From Polaromonas sp. OV174 (lineage in GTDB: Bacteria; Pseudomonadota; Gammaproteobacteria; Burkholderiales; Burkholderiaceae_C), in NCBI RefSeq assembly GCF_900112285.1, contig NZ_FOKZ01000001.1, positions 186,001 to 250,000 on the forward strand: a stretch of 64,000 bases of DNA. The letters run 5' to 3'. A program made the position numbers and the translations under genes. The first letter of the stretch is position 1, and the number at the start of each line of letters is the position of its first letter. Below, piece by piece: positions 26,883 through 34,771 of this stretch. Under the pieces are notes generated by a model. It made no database searches, was not told where the DNA came from, and worked only from the letters and a program-made list of their open reading frames with translations.

Positions 26883-27008
26883 GGCTATTTTCTTTATCAA
26901 TAAAGGTGGACTGCCCTCCATTTTCCAGGATTTGGCCCTGGCCTGGAGCGGCAGCAAAACGGTGAAGGCGTGCGGCGGGGTGGCGGCTTATGGCCGATTT
27001 CTGGCCGA

Positions 27009-27368
27009 CTACAGCCGCTCTTTTACGTAGGAGCCCCGGTCCATGTCCACCAGCTCCACGCTCAGCTGCACCATCACGCCTTCGGGCTTGGGTGTCAGGC
27101 GGCGCAGCACGGCGGCAATGCGTGCGGCCAGATCTTTTTTGACCTCGGGCGTACGGCCCGACAGCAGGCGCAACTGGGCGTGCACGAAGGCGCGGGCTGT
27201 GGGCGCGGTGCCGATTTCAAAATGTTCCACGGCCAGCAGGCGGGTTTTCAGATCGGTTTCGTTCAGCACTTCGGGGCTGCTGGCCACGGCCTGGTTGAGT
27301 TCCTGAAGTAACTGTGCCTGCGGCAAGCCAGTCAGGTTGTTCGAGTATTCGACGATCAGATGGGGCAT
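27009..27368 (-). CDS. 5-carboxymethyl-2-hydroxymuconate isomerase family protein
   Basis: 119 residues of the tautomerase superfamily (HpaF/CHMI type). Pro follows the initiator Met (MPHLIVEYSNNL), giving the catalytic N-terminal proline after Met removal. LLAVEHFEIGT, then FVHAQLRLLSGRTPEVKKDL, matches the family. No other homoprotocatechuate genes are near, so its substrate is open. Located just downstream of nadB on the same strand. Confidence 0.85.
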   Translation of the reverse strand: MPHLIVEYSNNLTGLPQAQLLQELNQAVASSPEVLNETDLKTRLLAVEHFEIGTAPTARAFVHAQLRLLSGRTPEVKKDLAARIAAVLRRLTPKPEGVMVQLSVELVDMDRGSYVKERL

Positions 27369-27392
27369 GTGGGCTCTCCTGGTAATAGTTGA

Positions 27393-29033
27393 CTAAGCCA
27401 CGGCTGGCGCCAGCACGGTAGGCAGCGCCTGCGGGGCCAGTACGGGATAGTCGCGGCTGAAATGCAGACCGCGGCTTTCATGCCGGCCTTGCGCCGACCG
27501 CACGATCAGGTCTGCCACCTGCAACAAATTGCGCAGCTCCAGCAAATCGCGTGTCACGCGGAAATGGGCGTAAAACTCCTGGATTTCCGCGTCCAGCAGG
27601 GCAATGCGGTGGGCGGCGCGCTCCAGCCGTTTGCTGGTGCGCACGATGCCGACATAGTTCCACATGAAGCGGCGCAGCTCGTCCCAGTTGTGCGAGATCA
27701 CCACGGCCTCGTCGGCATCGGTGACCTGGCTTTCGTCCCAGGCGGGCAGCTCGGTGACGCGGCCGGCTGCGCTGGTTTGGGAGGAGGGCGCCGCTTCCTG
27801 TGCCTGAATCGCGTCATGGGTGGCACGCGCCAGCACCACGCATTCGACCAGCGAATTGCTGGCCAGTCGGTTGGCGCCGTGCAGGCCGGTGCAGGCGGTT
27901 TCGCCAATCGCATACAGGCCGCTCAGGTCGGTGCGCCCGGCCAGGTCGGTCAGCACGCCGCCGCAGGTGTAATGGGCGGCGGGCACCACCGGAATCGCTT
28001 GGCTTGTGATGTCTATGCCGAGCTCGGCGCAGCGCTGCAGGATGTTGGGGAAATGCTCTTGCAGGAAGGCCGGGCTCTGGTGCGAGATGTCCAGGTAGAC
28101 GCAGTCCACGCCGTGCTTTTTCATCTCGAAGTCAATCGCCCTGGCCACCACGTCGCGCGGCGCCAGTTCGGCGCGCGCATCGTGCGCCGGCATGAAGCGC
28201 GTGCCACCGGCCTCGGGCGGCAGCAGCAGCTGGCCGCCTTCGCCGCGCACCGCTTCGCTGATCAGGAAGGACTTGGCGTGCGGGTGGTACAGACAGGTCG
28301 GGTGGAACTGGATGAACTCCATGTTGCTGACGCGGCAACCGGCGCGCCAGGCGCTGGCAATGCCGTCGCCGGTGGCGGTGTCGGGGTTGGTCGAGTACAG
28401 ATAGACCTTGCCGGCGCCGCCGGTGGCCAAAATGGTGTGGCCGGCGCTGAAGGTGCGAACCCGGCCGCTGGCCACGTCCAGCACATGGGCGCCGTGGCAT
28501 TGCTTGCCCTCGCGCTTGAGCTGGCGGTCGGTGATCAGGTCGACCAGCATGTGGTGCTCGAACACCGTGATGTTGGCTGTGCGCCGCAGTTGCTCAAGCA
28601 AGGTGCGCTGCACGGCGGCGCCGGTGGCGTCGGTGGCATGCACGATGCGGCGCTGGCTGTGGCCGCCTTCGCGCGTCAGGTGCAGCTCGCCGGGCTTGTC
28701 GCTGTCTTCCGAAAAGGGTACGCCGAGCGCGCGCAGCCAGGCGATGGCCTCGGGTGCGCCTTCGACCACGGCGCGCACGGCGGCCGCATCGCACAGTCCG
28801 GCGCCGGCAATCAAGGTGTCGCTGACGTGCTGCTCCAGCGTGTCGCCTTCGGCCAGCACGGCGGCCATGCCGCCCTGGGCCCAGCCGCTGGAGCCGTCGC
28901 TGAGCTCGCGCTTGGTCAACAGTGCCACGCGGTGCGTGGGGGCCAGCAACAGGGCGGCGGTCAGGCCGGCCAGGCCGCTGCCAATGATGAGGACATCAAA
29001 ATTGAGTTGTGCCGGAGCTGGCAAACGGGTCAT
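27393..29033 (-). CDS. nadB: L-aspartate oxidase
   Basis: FAD enzyme oxidising aspartate to iminoaspartate for NAD synthesis. 546 residues. FAD fold VLIIGSGLAGLTAALLLA near 14-31; SGWAQGGMAAVLAEGD near 49-64; ATGGAGKVYLYSTNPDTATGDG (two contiguous parts near 205-226); the catalytic-region EFIQFHPTCLY; and HYTCGGVLTDL. Separated from nadCA by the IclR operon and pssA. Confidence 0.95.
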   Translation of the reverse strand: MTRLPAPAQLNFDVLIIGSGLAGLTAALLLAPTHRVALLTKRELSDGSSGWAQGGMAAVLAEGDTLEQHVSDTLIAGAGLCDAAAVRAVVEGAPEAIAWLRALGVPFSEDSDKPGELHLTREGGHSQRRIVHATDATGAAVQRTLLEQLRRTANITVFEHHMLVDLITDRQLKREGKQCHGAHVLDVASGRVRTFSAGHTILATGGAGKVYLYSTNPDTATGDGIASAWRAGCRVSNMEFIQFHPTCLYHPHAKSFLISEAVRGEGGQLLLPPEAGGTRFMPAHDARAELAPRDVVARAIDFEMKKHGVDCVYLDISHQSPAFLQEHFPNILQRCAELGIDITSQAIPVVPAAHYTCGGVLTDLAGRTDLSGLYAIGETACTGLHGANRLASNSLVECVVLARATHDAIQAQEAAPSSQTSAAGRVTELPAWDESQVTDADEAVVISHNWDELRRFMWNYVGIVRTSKRLERAAHRIALLDAEIQEFYAHFRVTRDLLELRNLLQVADLIVRSAQGRHESRGLHFSRDYPVLAPQALPTVLAPAVA

Positions 29034-29078
29034 GGCAGGGAGGTCCGAAAAAAGGGTTGGCGTGGCGGCCGGGTCAGG

Positions 29079-29948
29079 TCAGGTCGGTGTATAGGCCAGG
29101 CGCACGTAAATCGGCGCAAAGGACTCGGCCTGGGTGATTTCAAGCAGGCATTCCTTGGCCAGCTCAAGCATGGCAATAAAGGTGACGACCAGCACCGGCA
29201 TGCCGCGCGAGGTGTCAAACAACTCTTCGAATTCCAGGAACTTGCGGCCCTGCAGCTTGCGCAGCACGATGCTCATGTGCTCGCGCACCGAGAGTTCTTC
29301 CCTGGAGATGACATGGTGCTGGACCAGCTTGGCGCGCTTGACGATGGCCTGCCAGGCTTCCTGCAGATCGACCAGGTGGACATCGGGAAAGCGCGGCACC
29401 AGCGCCTGTTCCACATGGACTTGCGCGCGCAGGAAGTCGCGCCCGTATTGCGGCACCTCATTGAGCTGCCGGGCGGCCAGCTTGATCTGCTCGTAGACCA
29501 GCAGGCGGCGCACCAGCTCGGCGCGCGGGTCTTCGGCCTCTTCGCCTTCGGCGGTCTTTTTGGGCGGCAGCAGCATGCGCGACTTGATCTCGATCAGCAT
29601 CGCCGCCATCAGCAGATATTCGGCCGCCAGCTCCAGGTTGGTGGCGCGGATTTCATCGACATAGGTCAGGTATTGGCGCGTCACCGCCGCCATCGGGATG
29701 TCCAGAATGTTGAAGTTCTGCTTGCGTATCAGGTAGAGCAGCAAGTCCAGCGGGCCTTCAAAGGCCTCCAGAAACACCTGCAGCGCGTCCGGAGGGATGT
29801 ACAAATCCTGCGGCATGGCAAACAGCGGCTCGCCATACAGGCGGGCCAGGGCGATCTGGTCAATCAGCGTCGGCAGGTCGGCAGACAGCTCCGATTCGAC
29901 GGCCGGTGGCAGCTCCTGGGGCGCTGGCGGGAAGGTGGTGTGGGACAT
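29079..29948 (-). CDS. scpA: Segregation and condensation protein A
   Basis: Kleisin subunit of the SMC-ScpAB chromosome condensin. 289 residues. After a variable N terminus, the SMC-binding region appears as FLEAFEGPLDLLLYLIRKQ near 83-101, then YLLMAAMLIEIKSRMLLP near 135-152; the C-terminal winged helix includes FLEFEELF and VVTFIAMLELAKE. ScpB is not in the window. Confidence 0.93.
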   Translation of the reverse strand: MSHTTFPPAPQELPPAVESELSADLPTLIDQIALARLYGEPLFAMPQDLYIPPDALQVFLEAFEGPLDLLLYLIRKQNFNILDIPMAAVTRQYLTYVDEIRATNLELAAEYLLMAAMLIEIKSRMLLPPKKTAEGEEAEDPRAELVRRLLVYEQIKLAARQLNEVPQYGRDFLRAQVHVEQALVPRFPDVHLVDLQEAWQAIVKRAKLVQHHVISREELSVREHMSIVLRKLQGRKFLEFEELFDTSRGMPVLVVTFIAMLELAKECLLEITQAESFAPIYVRLAYTPT

Positions 29949-29983
29949 GAAGGCTGCGGTTTGGGCCAGGCTGGGTCAATAGT

Positions 29984-30039
29984 TGCTATTAAAAATATAG
30001 CTTCTAACGACCGACCTGTATGGGTTGCAGGCCTTTTTT
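29984..30039 (+). repeat. Interspersed ~55-bp repeat, copy 4
   Basis: TGCTATTAAAAATATAGCTT, then about 20 bases, then GGGTTGCAGGCCTTTTTT. Lies between the DUF3460 stop and the scpA start. The GCTAT/ATAGC arms form a small hairpin. Confidence 0.7.
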
Positions 30040-30042
30040 ATC

Positions 30043-30261
30043 TTATTTTCCGTTGGGGTGGCTGCTGGTGCCGTAGACATAGGGCTGCTGCGGCACGCGG
30101 GCTTCGCTGTACTCGGCCTGCTCGCTCAGGCTCAGCTTTTTGTCCCACAGCAGGGCACGGCCGGCGCGCTGCTCGGCTTCCAGTGTGGGCTTGTTGGTTT
30201 TGAGCTGTTCAATGAACTGGGTGACTTCCGAGGTGTAGTCGGGACGGCGAAAAATGGACAT
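30043..30261 (-). CDS. DUF3460 family small protein
   Basis: 72 residues; the sequence from FRRPDYTSEVTQFIEQLK to the conserved ARVPQQPYVYG tail matches the DUF3460 family of Burkholderiales. Function unknown. Upstream of scpA on the same strand and likely transcribed with it, divergent from the lipoprotein gene. Confidence 0.85.
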   Translation of the reverse strand: MSIFRRPDYTSEVTQFIEQLKTNKPTLEAEQRAGRALLWDKKLSLSEQAEYSEARVPQQPYVYGTSSHPNGK

Positions 30262-30352
30262 GGGTCTAAACTGCCTTAAACGTATAGTGTGCTGATTTTA
30301 CCGGGGGACTGCCTTGCACTTGCTGTTACGCCCATCCGTGGATTTTTCATTG

Positions 30353-30901
30353 GCTTATTTACTCAGGACGTTTGTCTGTATGGGACTGTTGTCATTGGTG
30401 TTGGGCTTGCTGGGCTGCGACTCGCAGCGCATTGCCGAGCTGGAGGAGGGCGTGTCCACCGAGGCCGATGTGCGGGCCCGCTTTGGCGAGCCGGAGAAAA
30501 TCTGGGAAGCGGCCGACATGGCTTCGCTGCCGCTGCCCGGCGCGGCGGCCGCAGCCGGCGCCCGCACCTTGGAATACAACCGCCAGCCGCAAGGCCAGGT
30601 CAATTACATGATCACCATTGGCCCTGACGGCAAGATGAGCGCGCTGCGCCAGGTCTTGAATCCGCAGAACTTTGCCAAGGTGCTGCCCGGCATGTCCATG
30701 GAGCAGGTGCGAAAAATGCTGGGCAAACCGATGAAGATAACGCCCTATGCGCAGAAGCAGGAAACGCATTACGACTGGCGCTATCTCAGCCCGCCGTCCA
30801 CCGCCAGGATATTCACCGTGGTGTTTGACCCGGACTGGCGCGTGACCGCCACGATGTCGGTGGATGAGGAAAGCATCAGCCCCAAGGGCGGCAATCGCTA
30901 A
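30353..30901 (+). CDS. SmpA/OmlA-domain lipoprotein
   Basis: Predicted outer-membrane lipoprotein. Starting at TTG gives a 22-residue signal peptide (AYLLRTFVCMGLLSLVLGLL) and a lipobox LLGC. An ATG nine codons on is a shorter alternative, and a TTG 13 codons earlier a longer one. Two SmpA/BamE-like repeats follow: ELEEGVSTEADVRARFGEP and LPGMSMEQVRKMLGKPMKI. This domain occurs in BamE and related envelope proteins; whether it joins the BAM complex is unknown. About 183 residues. Confidence 0.78.
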   Translation, partial: AYLLRTFVCMGLLSLVLGLLGCDSQRIAELEEGVSTEADVRARFGEPEKIWEAADMASLPLPGAAAAAGARTLEYNRQPQGQVNYMITIGPDGKMSALRQVLNPQNFAKVLPGMSMEQVRKMLGKPMKITPYAQKQETHYDWRYLSPPSTARIFTVVFDPDWRVTATMSVDEESISPKGGNR

Positions 30902-31017
30902 GAGCCGCTAGCAAAACCCTCCTGGCGTCGTTGTGCCGTCTTGCCGTGCTGCAGCACTGTCTGCGGCGACACGCCTAGCCAGGACCGCTGCGCTGGGTTT
31001 TGTTAGTGGCTCTAAGC
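30901..31017. repeat. ~117-bp imperfect hairpin element
   Basis: Outer arms of 18 bases (GAGCCGCTAGCAAAACCC and GGGTTTTGTTAGTGGCTC) pair with two G-T wobbles. A second pair, TCCTGGC/GCCAGGA, lies inside, and the apex is the perfect palindrome GTGCTGCAGCAC at 30946-30957. It lies directly after the lipoprotein stop and may end transcription or be a mobile palindromic unit. Confidence 0.6.
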
Positions 31018-31029
31018 CGAAAATTCAAG

Positions 31030-31086
31030 AAAAATATGGCCGTAGCCCTTGATGGCTGGGCGGTACTAGCTACTATTTTTATAGTG
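31030..31086 (-). repeat. Interspersed ~55-bp repeat, copy 5 (forms the sulP stop)
   Basis: On the minus strand: CACTATAAAAATAGTAGCT, about 25 bases, GGGCTACGGCCATATTTTT. The CTATAA supplies the last Leu codon and TAA stop of the SulP gene. Confidence 0.68.
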
Positions 31087-32749
31087 ACTCAACCTTGGCC
31101 AGAAAGCCGGAACGTTCCATCTTGGCCTTGGGCTGCGCATTGAGCCCGGCCAGCACCAGACGGCCGCCGCGCGCCACGATGGCCTTGTGCAGTTGTTCCA
31201 GCACATCCAGCCCCGAGACATCGAGTGACTGCAGCGACTGCAGATCCAGCCGCACCCGCAGCCCTTGTGGCGCGTTTTCCACCGCCGTCAGAATCGGGTC
31301 CAGCTTGGCCACCGCGCCAAAAAACAGCGAGCCATAGAGCTCAAAGCTGACCGCGTCCGCGCTGCGCGAGGTTTCCACCACCTGGAACAGCGAGCTCATG
31401 CGCCGCACAAACAGCACGCAGGCCAGGATCAGGCCGACCTGCAGGGCCACGGTCAGGTCAAAAATCACCGTCAGCAAAAACGTTCCCAGCATGATGAGCC
31501 GGTGGTGGCTGCTGGCGCGCCGCAGCCTGGCGAACTCGCGCCACTCGCCCATGTTCCAGGCCACGTACAGCAAGATGCCGGCCAGCACCGCCAGCGGCAC
31601 ATGCACGGCCAGCGGCGCCGCCACCAGTACCACCGCCACCAAGGTGAGCGAATGCACCAGGCCGGCAATCGGCGAGGTGGCGCCGGCCCGCACATTGGTC
31701 ACGGTGCGGGCAATCGTGCCGGTGGCCGGCATGCCGCCAAAAAACGGCACGACAAAATTGGCCAGGCCCTGGGCCATCAGCTCCTGGTTGGGGTCGTGCC
31801 GGGGCAGGCCCGAGATCTGGTCGGCGACGCGCGCGCACAGCAGCGACTCGACCGCGCCCAGCAAGGCAATCGTGATGGTGGGTGCCAGCAACAGCCTGAC
31901 CGTCGCCCAAGAGAAATCCGGCAATGCAAAGTCGGGCAGGGCGCGTGGAATGCCGCCAAAGCGCGTGCCTATGGTTTCCACCGGCAAGTGCAGCAGATAG
32001 GCCAAGAGCGTCAGCGTGAGCAGCGCCACCATGGGGCCGGGCAGGCGCGAGGCCAGGTGCGTGGCGCGCTTGAGCGGCAAGCCCTTGCCGGCCTGAAGCA
32101 GCTGGGCCAGGCGTGCGGTGAAGGGGCTGGCCTGGCGCGTTGCGGTGTCAAACAGCCGCTGCCAGAGCAGCAGGCCGAGCAGGCAGGCCAGGCCCAGACC
32201 GAGCGCGTAGAGGTTGAGCGTGTCGATGTGTTCGCCAATGGCGCCCAGCTGTGAGAAGAAATCGGCCGGCATTTTGGCGATGCTCAAGCCCAGCAAGTCC
32301 TTGATTTGCGACAGCGCGATCAGCACCGCAATGCCGTTGGTAAAGCCCACCACGATGCTGATGGGCACATAGCGCACCAGCACGCCGAGCTTGAAAAAGC
32401 CCAGCAAAAACAGCAACACGCCGGCGCAGGCCGTGGAAATCAGCAAGTTGGCCAGGCCGTAGCGCTCAAGAATGCCATAGACGATGACGATAAAGGCGCC
32501 CGCCGGCCCGCCTATCTGCACCGCCGAGCCGCCCAGCAGCGCGATCAAGGCGCCGGCAATGATGGCGGTCCAGATGCCGGCTTCGGGTTTGAGCCCGGAG
32601 GCAATCGCAAAGGCCATGGCCAACGGCAAGGCCACAATGCCCACGGTCAGGCCAGCGCCGGCATCCTTCCAAAGTCGTTCACGGGTGTAGCCGCTCAGCG
32701 CAGACGGCAGGCGGGGGCGAAACGCTGCGAGATAGTCGGGTAATGGCAT
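31079..32749 (-). CDS. SulP-family inorganic anion transporter
   Basis: Inner-membrane transporter of 556 residues: about 10-12 membrane segments starting with AGLTVGIVALPLAMAFAIAS near 33-52 and the SulP signature around GLKPEAGIWTAIIAG, then a C-terminal cytoplasmic STAS domain (about 440-556, DLQSLQSLDVSGLDVLEQL). Family members move sulfate, bicarbonate or dicarboxylates. No carbonic anhydrase or sulfur gene is adjacent, so the substrate is not assigned. The final codons lie in repeat copy 5. Confidence 0.88.
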   Translation of the reverse strand: MPLPDYLAAFRPRLPSALSGYTRERLWKDAGAGLTVGIVALPLAMAFAIASGLKPEAGIWTAIIAGALIALLGGSAVQIGGPAGAFIVIVYGILERYGLANLLISTACAGVLLFLLGFFKLGVLVRYVPISIVVGFTNGIAVLIALSQIKDLLGLSIAKMPADFFSQLGAIGEHIDTLNLYALGLGLACLLGLLLWQRLFDTATRQASPFTARLAQLLQAGKGLPLKRATHLASRLPGPMVALLTLTLLAYLLHLPVETIGTRFGGIPRALPDFALPDFSWATVRLLLAPTITIALLGAVESLLCARVADQISGLPRHDPNQELMAQGLANFVVPFFGGMPATGTIARTVTNVRAGATSPIAGLVHSLTLVAVVLVAAPLAVHVPLAVLAGILLYVAWNMGEWREFARLRRASSHHRLIMLGTFLLTVIFDLTVALQVGLILACVLFVRRMSSLFQVVETSRSADAVSFELYGSLFFGAVAKLDPILTAVENAPQGLRVRLDLQSLQSLDVSGLDVLEQLHKAIVARGGRLVLAGLNAQPKAKMERSGFLAKVESL

Positions 32750-32944
32750 GAGCGGTCATTGTGCACCCTGGGCCCCCGCCGGCCAGAGGCCTGGCCCCGC
32801 AGATGGCAAGCTTGTTGGACACGTAGATGTTCGTTACATTGTTTTCGAGGTGTAAAGTTAAGGCGTCAGGCCTGTGTCACCTGGCGAGGCGAGGCTTGGG
32901 GCTGATTTTGGGTTGGTTTTGGGCTCTTTTTTGCCGGTAAGCAG

Positions 32945-34771
32945 TTGTTATTGGGGAACGTTTTGCGCGGTTTTTGGCATTTGGTTCGCGTATTTTCAGC
33001 CTGTCTTGCGGCCGGCCTGCTTGGCTTGCTGCTGCATGGCAGCGCGTTTGCGCAGGCCGCCGGCACAGGGGCTGAAACGCTGGAGCCGCAACTCATTGCC
33101 CTGGGGCGCGATACCCATCCATTGCAAGGCACCCGGGGCGAGGGCTGGGTGCTGGTGGATGCGTCGGGCCAAATGACGTTTGAGCAGGTTCGCGCCCAGT
33201 TTGCGGCGGGCCAAGGTCGGCGTTTCGCCCTTGGCGAGATCATGCCCACTGGCGGCGGGCGTGTGCTCTGGTTTCAGCTCAAGCTGCCTGCGGTGGCATC
33301 GCCCACGCCGCTGCTGCTGTCGGTGCCGCACCCCAATATGGACGGCGTCGATCTGTACCGCCCCATCCCGCCAGCAAACGGCGTCGCACAGTGGCAGGTG
33401 CAACGCTCGGGCGACCTGATTCCCGTGGCCCAATGGCCGGTGCGAAACCTCTATCCAGCCTTCGAGCTGGTGCTCATGCCCGGGGAAAGCCAGCCCAGTT
33501 ATCTGCGCGTGATTCACAGCTATCCGCTCAGCCTGTACTGGACGCTTTCCGAGCCGGACAGTTTTCAGGAAGTCAGCAAGCAAACACATCTGCTGCTGGG
33601 CATATATATCGGCCTGGTGCTGCTGATGGCGCTGATCAGCGCGATTCAGGCCTTCGCCTGGTCTGACCGGGTTCATCTCCTGTATGCCGCTTATGTGCTG
33701 CTGGTGGCCCTGGGCCAGCTGTCCTTGATGGGGCTGGGCGGTGAATACCTCTGGCCGGCCAATGCCTGGTTGAACGACCACGCACCGGTCACGCTGACGC
33801 TGCTTGGCGCCGCCATGCTGCATCTCGTGTTGCGCCAACTCATCGTGAACCGCGATGTGCCCTGGTTGTCCCGCTGGCTGCTGCTCATGGCCTTGCTGGG
33901 CGCTCTGGTGGCGCTGGCTTTTGTCACGGTAGGCCGGCATTTTTTGGTGATTTATTCAACGCCGTACTACGTGGCCAGCATGCTGAGCTGGATAGGTGTC
34001 GCGGCTTGGTACGCACGGCGCAGGCCCAGGGTGGGCTTGTGGGTGCTGGCGGCCGTGGTCTGCCTGGTGGGCGGCTCGACCTTTCCGGTGCTGCGCATGC
34101 TGAGTCTGTCGCCCATGAGCGCGGCCACCCAATATGGCGTGCAGATAGGCGCGGCCCTTGAGCTTCCCCTGCTGCTGATTGCCCTGTATTTTCGTAGCCA
34201 CGAGAGGCGCAACAACCAGCTGCGGGTTGGCTCCCTGACCCGGGTCGACCCGCTGACCGGCGTGGCCAGCCACAGGGTGCTGTTGCAACGGCTGGCCCAG
34301 CTACTGCAGCGTCAGCAGTACGATCCGGCCGTCGGTGCGGTGCTGCTGATTCGCATCAGCAATGCCGCCAGCATTCGCCAGGAATATGGCATGGAGGGGG
34401 CGCAAAACGCCGAAGTGCATGCCGGCGACTGCATCACCGGCGTGGCCCAGGAGGGCGATACCGTGGCGCGGCATCGCGACGGCGATTTTGTGCTGCTGCT
34501 GCAGGGGCGCGTCACGCATGAGCAACTGAGCACCATAGGGCAGCGCCTGATCGCCCACGGCCTGGCCGATATCCCGGGGCTGCCGTTCAAGACGGCGCTG
34601 CAGTTCAAGCTGGCGGTGGCCGAGGCGCCGTTCCAGGTGGCCGATGCCACCCACTTGCTGCTGCTACTGGAGGCCGTGCTGGACGAGCTGGCTGCCCGCC
34701 CGGGCACGGCGCTGCGCTTTGTCCGCTGGCCCGATGCCAAGGACACGGCGCCCGCTGAAGCGCCGGTTTAG
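32945..34771 (+). CDS. 7TMR-DISM membrane protein with degenerate GGDEF domain
   Basis: 608 residues from a TTG start (position uncertain by a few codons). A signal peptide ends near AFAQA. An extracytoplasmic sensory domain (about 45-205) follows, then seven predicted membrane segments (about 215-415) and a cytoplasmic GGDEF-like domain (about 430-590, beginning [16 protein letters not shown]). The GG[DE]EF active site reads RDGDF and the usual Asp/Asn substrate residues are not evident, so diguanylate cyclase activity is doubtful; a GTP-binding or dimerising sensor role is possible. Its TAG stop overlaps the convergent metG TAA. Confidence 0.83.
   Translation: MLLGNVLRGFWHLVRVFSACLAAGLLGLLLHGSAFAQAAGTGAETLEPQLIALGRDTHPLQGTRGEGWVLVDASGQMTFEQVRAQFAAGQGRRFALGEIMPTGGGRVLWFQLKLPAVASPTPLLLSVPHPNMDGVDLYRPIPPANGVAQWQVQRSGDLIPVAQWPVRNLYPAFELVLMPGESQPSYLRVIHSYPLSLYWTLSEPDSFQEVSKQTHLLLGIYIGLVLLMALISAIQAFAWSDRVHLLYAAYVLLVALGQLSLMGLGGEYLWPANAWLNDHAPVTLTLLGAAMLHLVLRQLIVNRDVPWLSRWLLLMALLGALVALAFVTVGRHFLVIYSTPYYVASMLSWIGVAAWYARRRPRVGLWVLAAVVCLVGGSTFPVLRMLSLSPMSAATQYGVQIGAALELPLLLIALYFRSHERRNNQLRVGSLTRVDPLTGVASHRVLLQRLAQLLQRQQYDPAVGAVLLIRISNAASIRQEYGMEGAQNAEVHAGDCITGVAQEGDTVARHRDGDFVLLLQGRVTHEQLSTIGQRLIAHGLADIPGLPFKTALQFKLAVAEAPFQVADATHLLLLLEAVLDELAARPGTALRFVRWPDAKDTAPAEAPV

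Noticed and set aside
27462..30203. 913-codon plus-strand open frame
   Set aside because: It is antisense to nadB and scpA, both with strong family motifs; a GC-rich shadow frame with His/Gln/Arg-rich nonsense composition.
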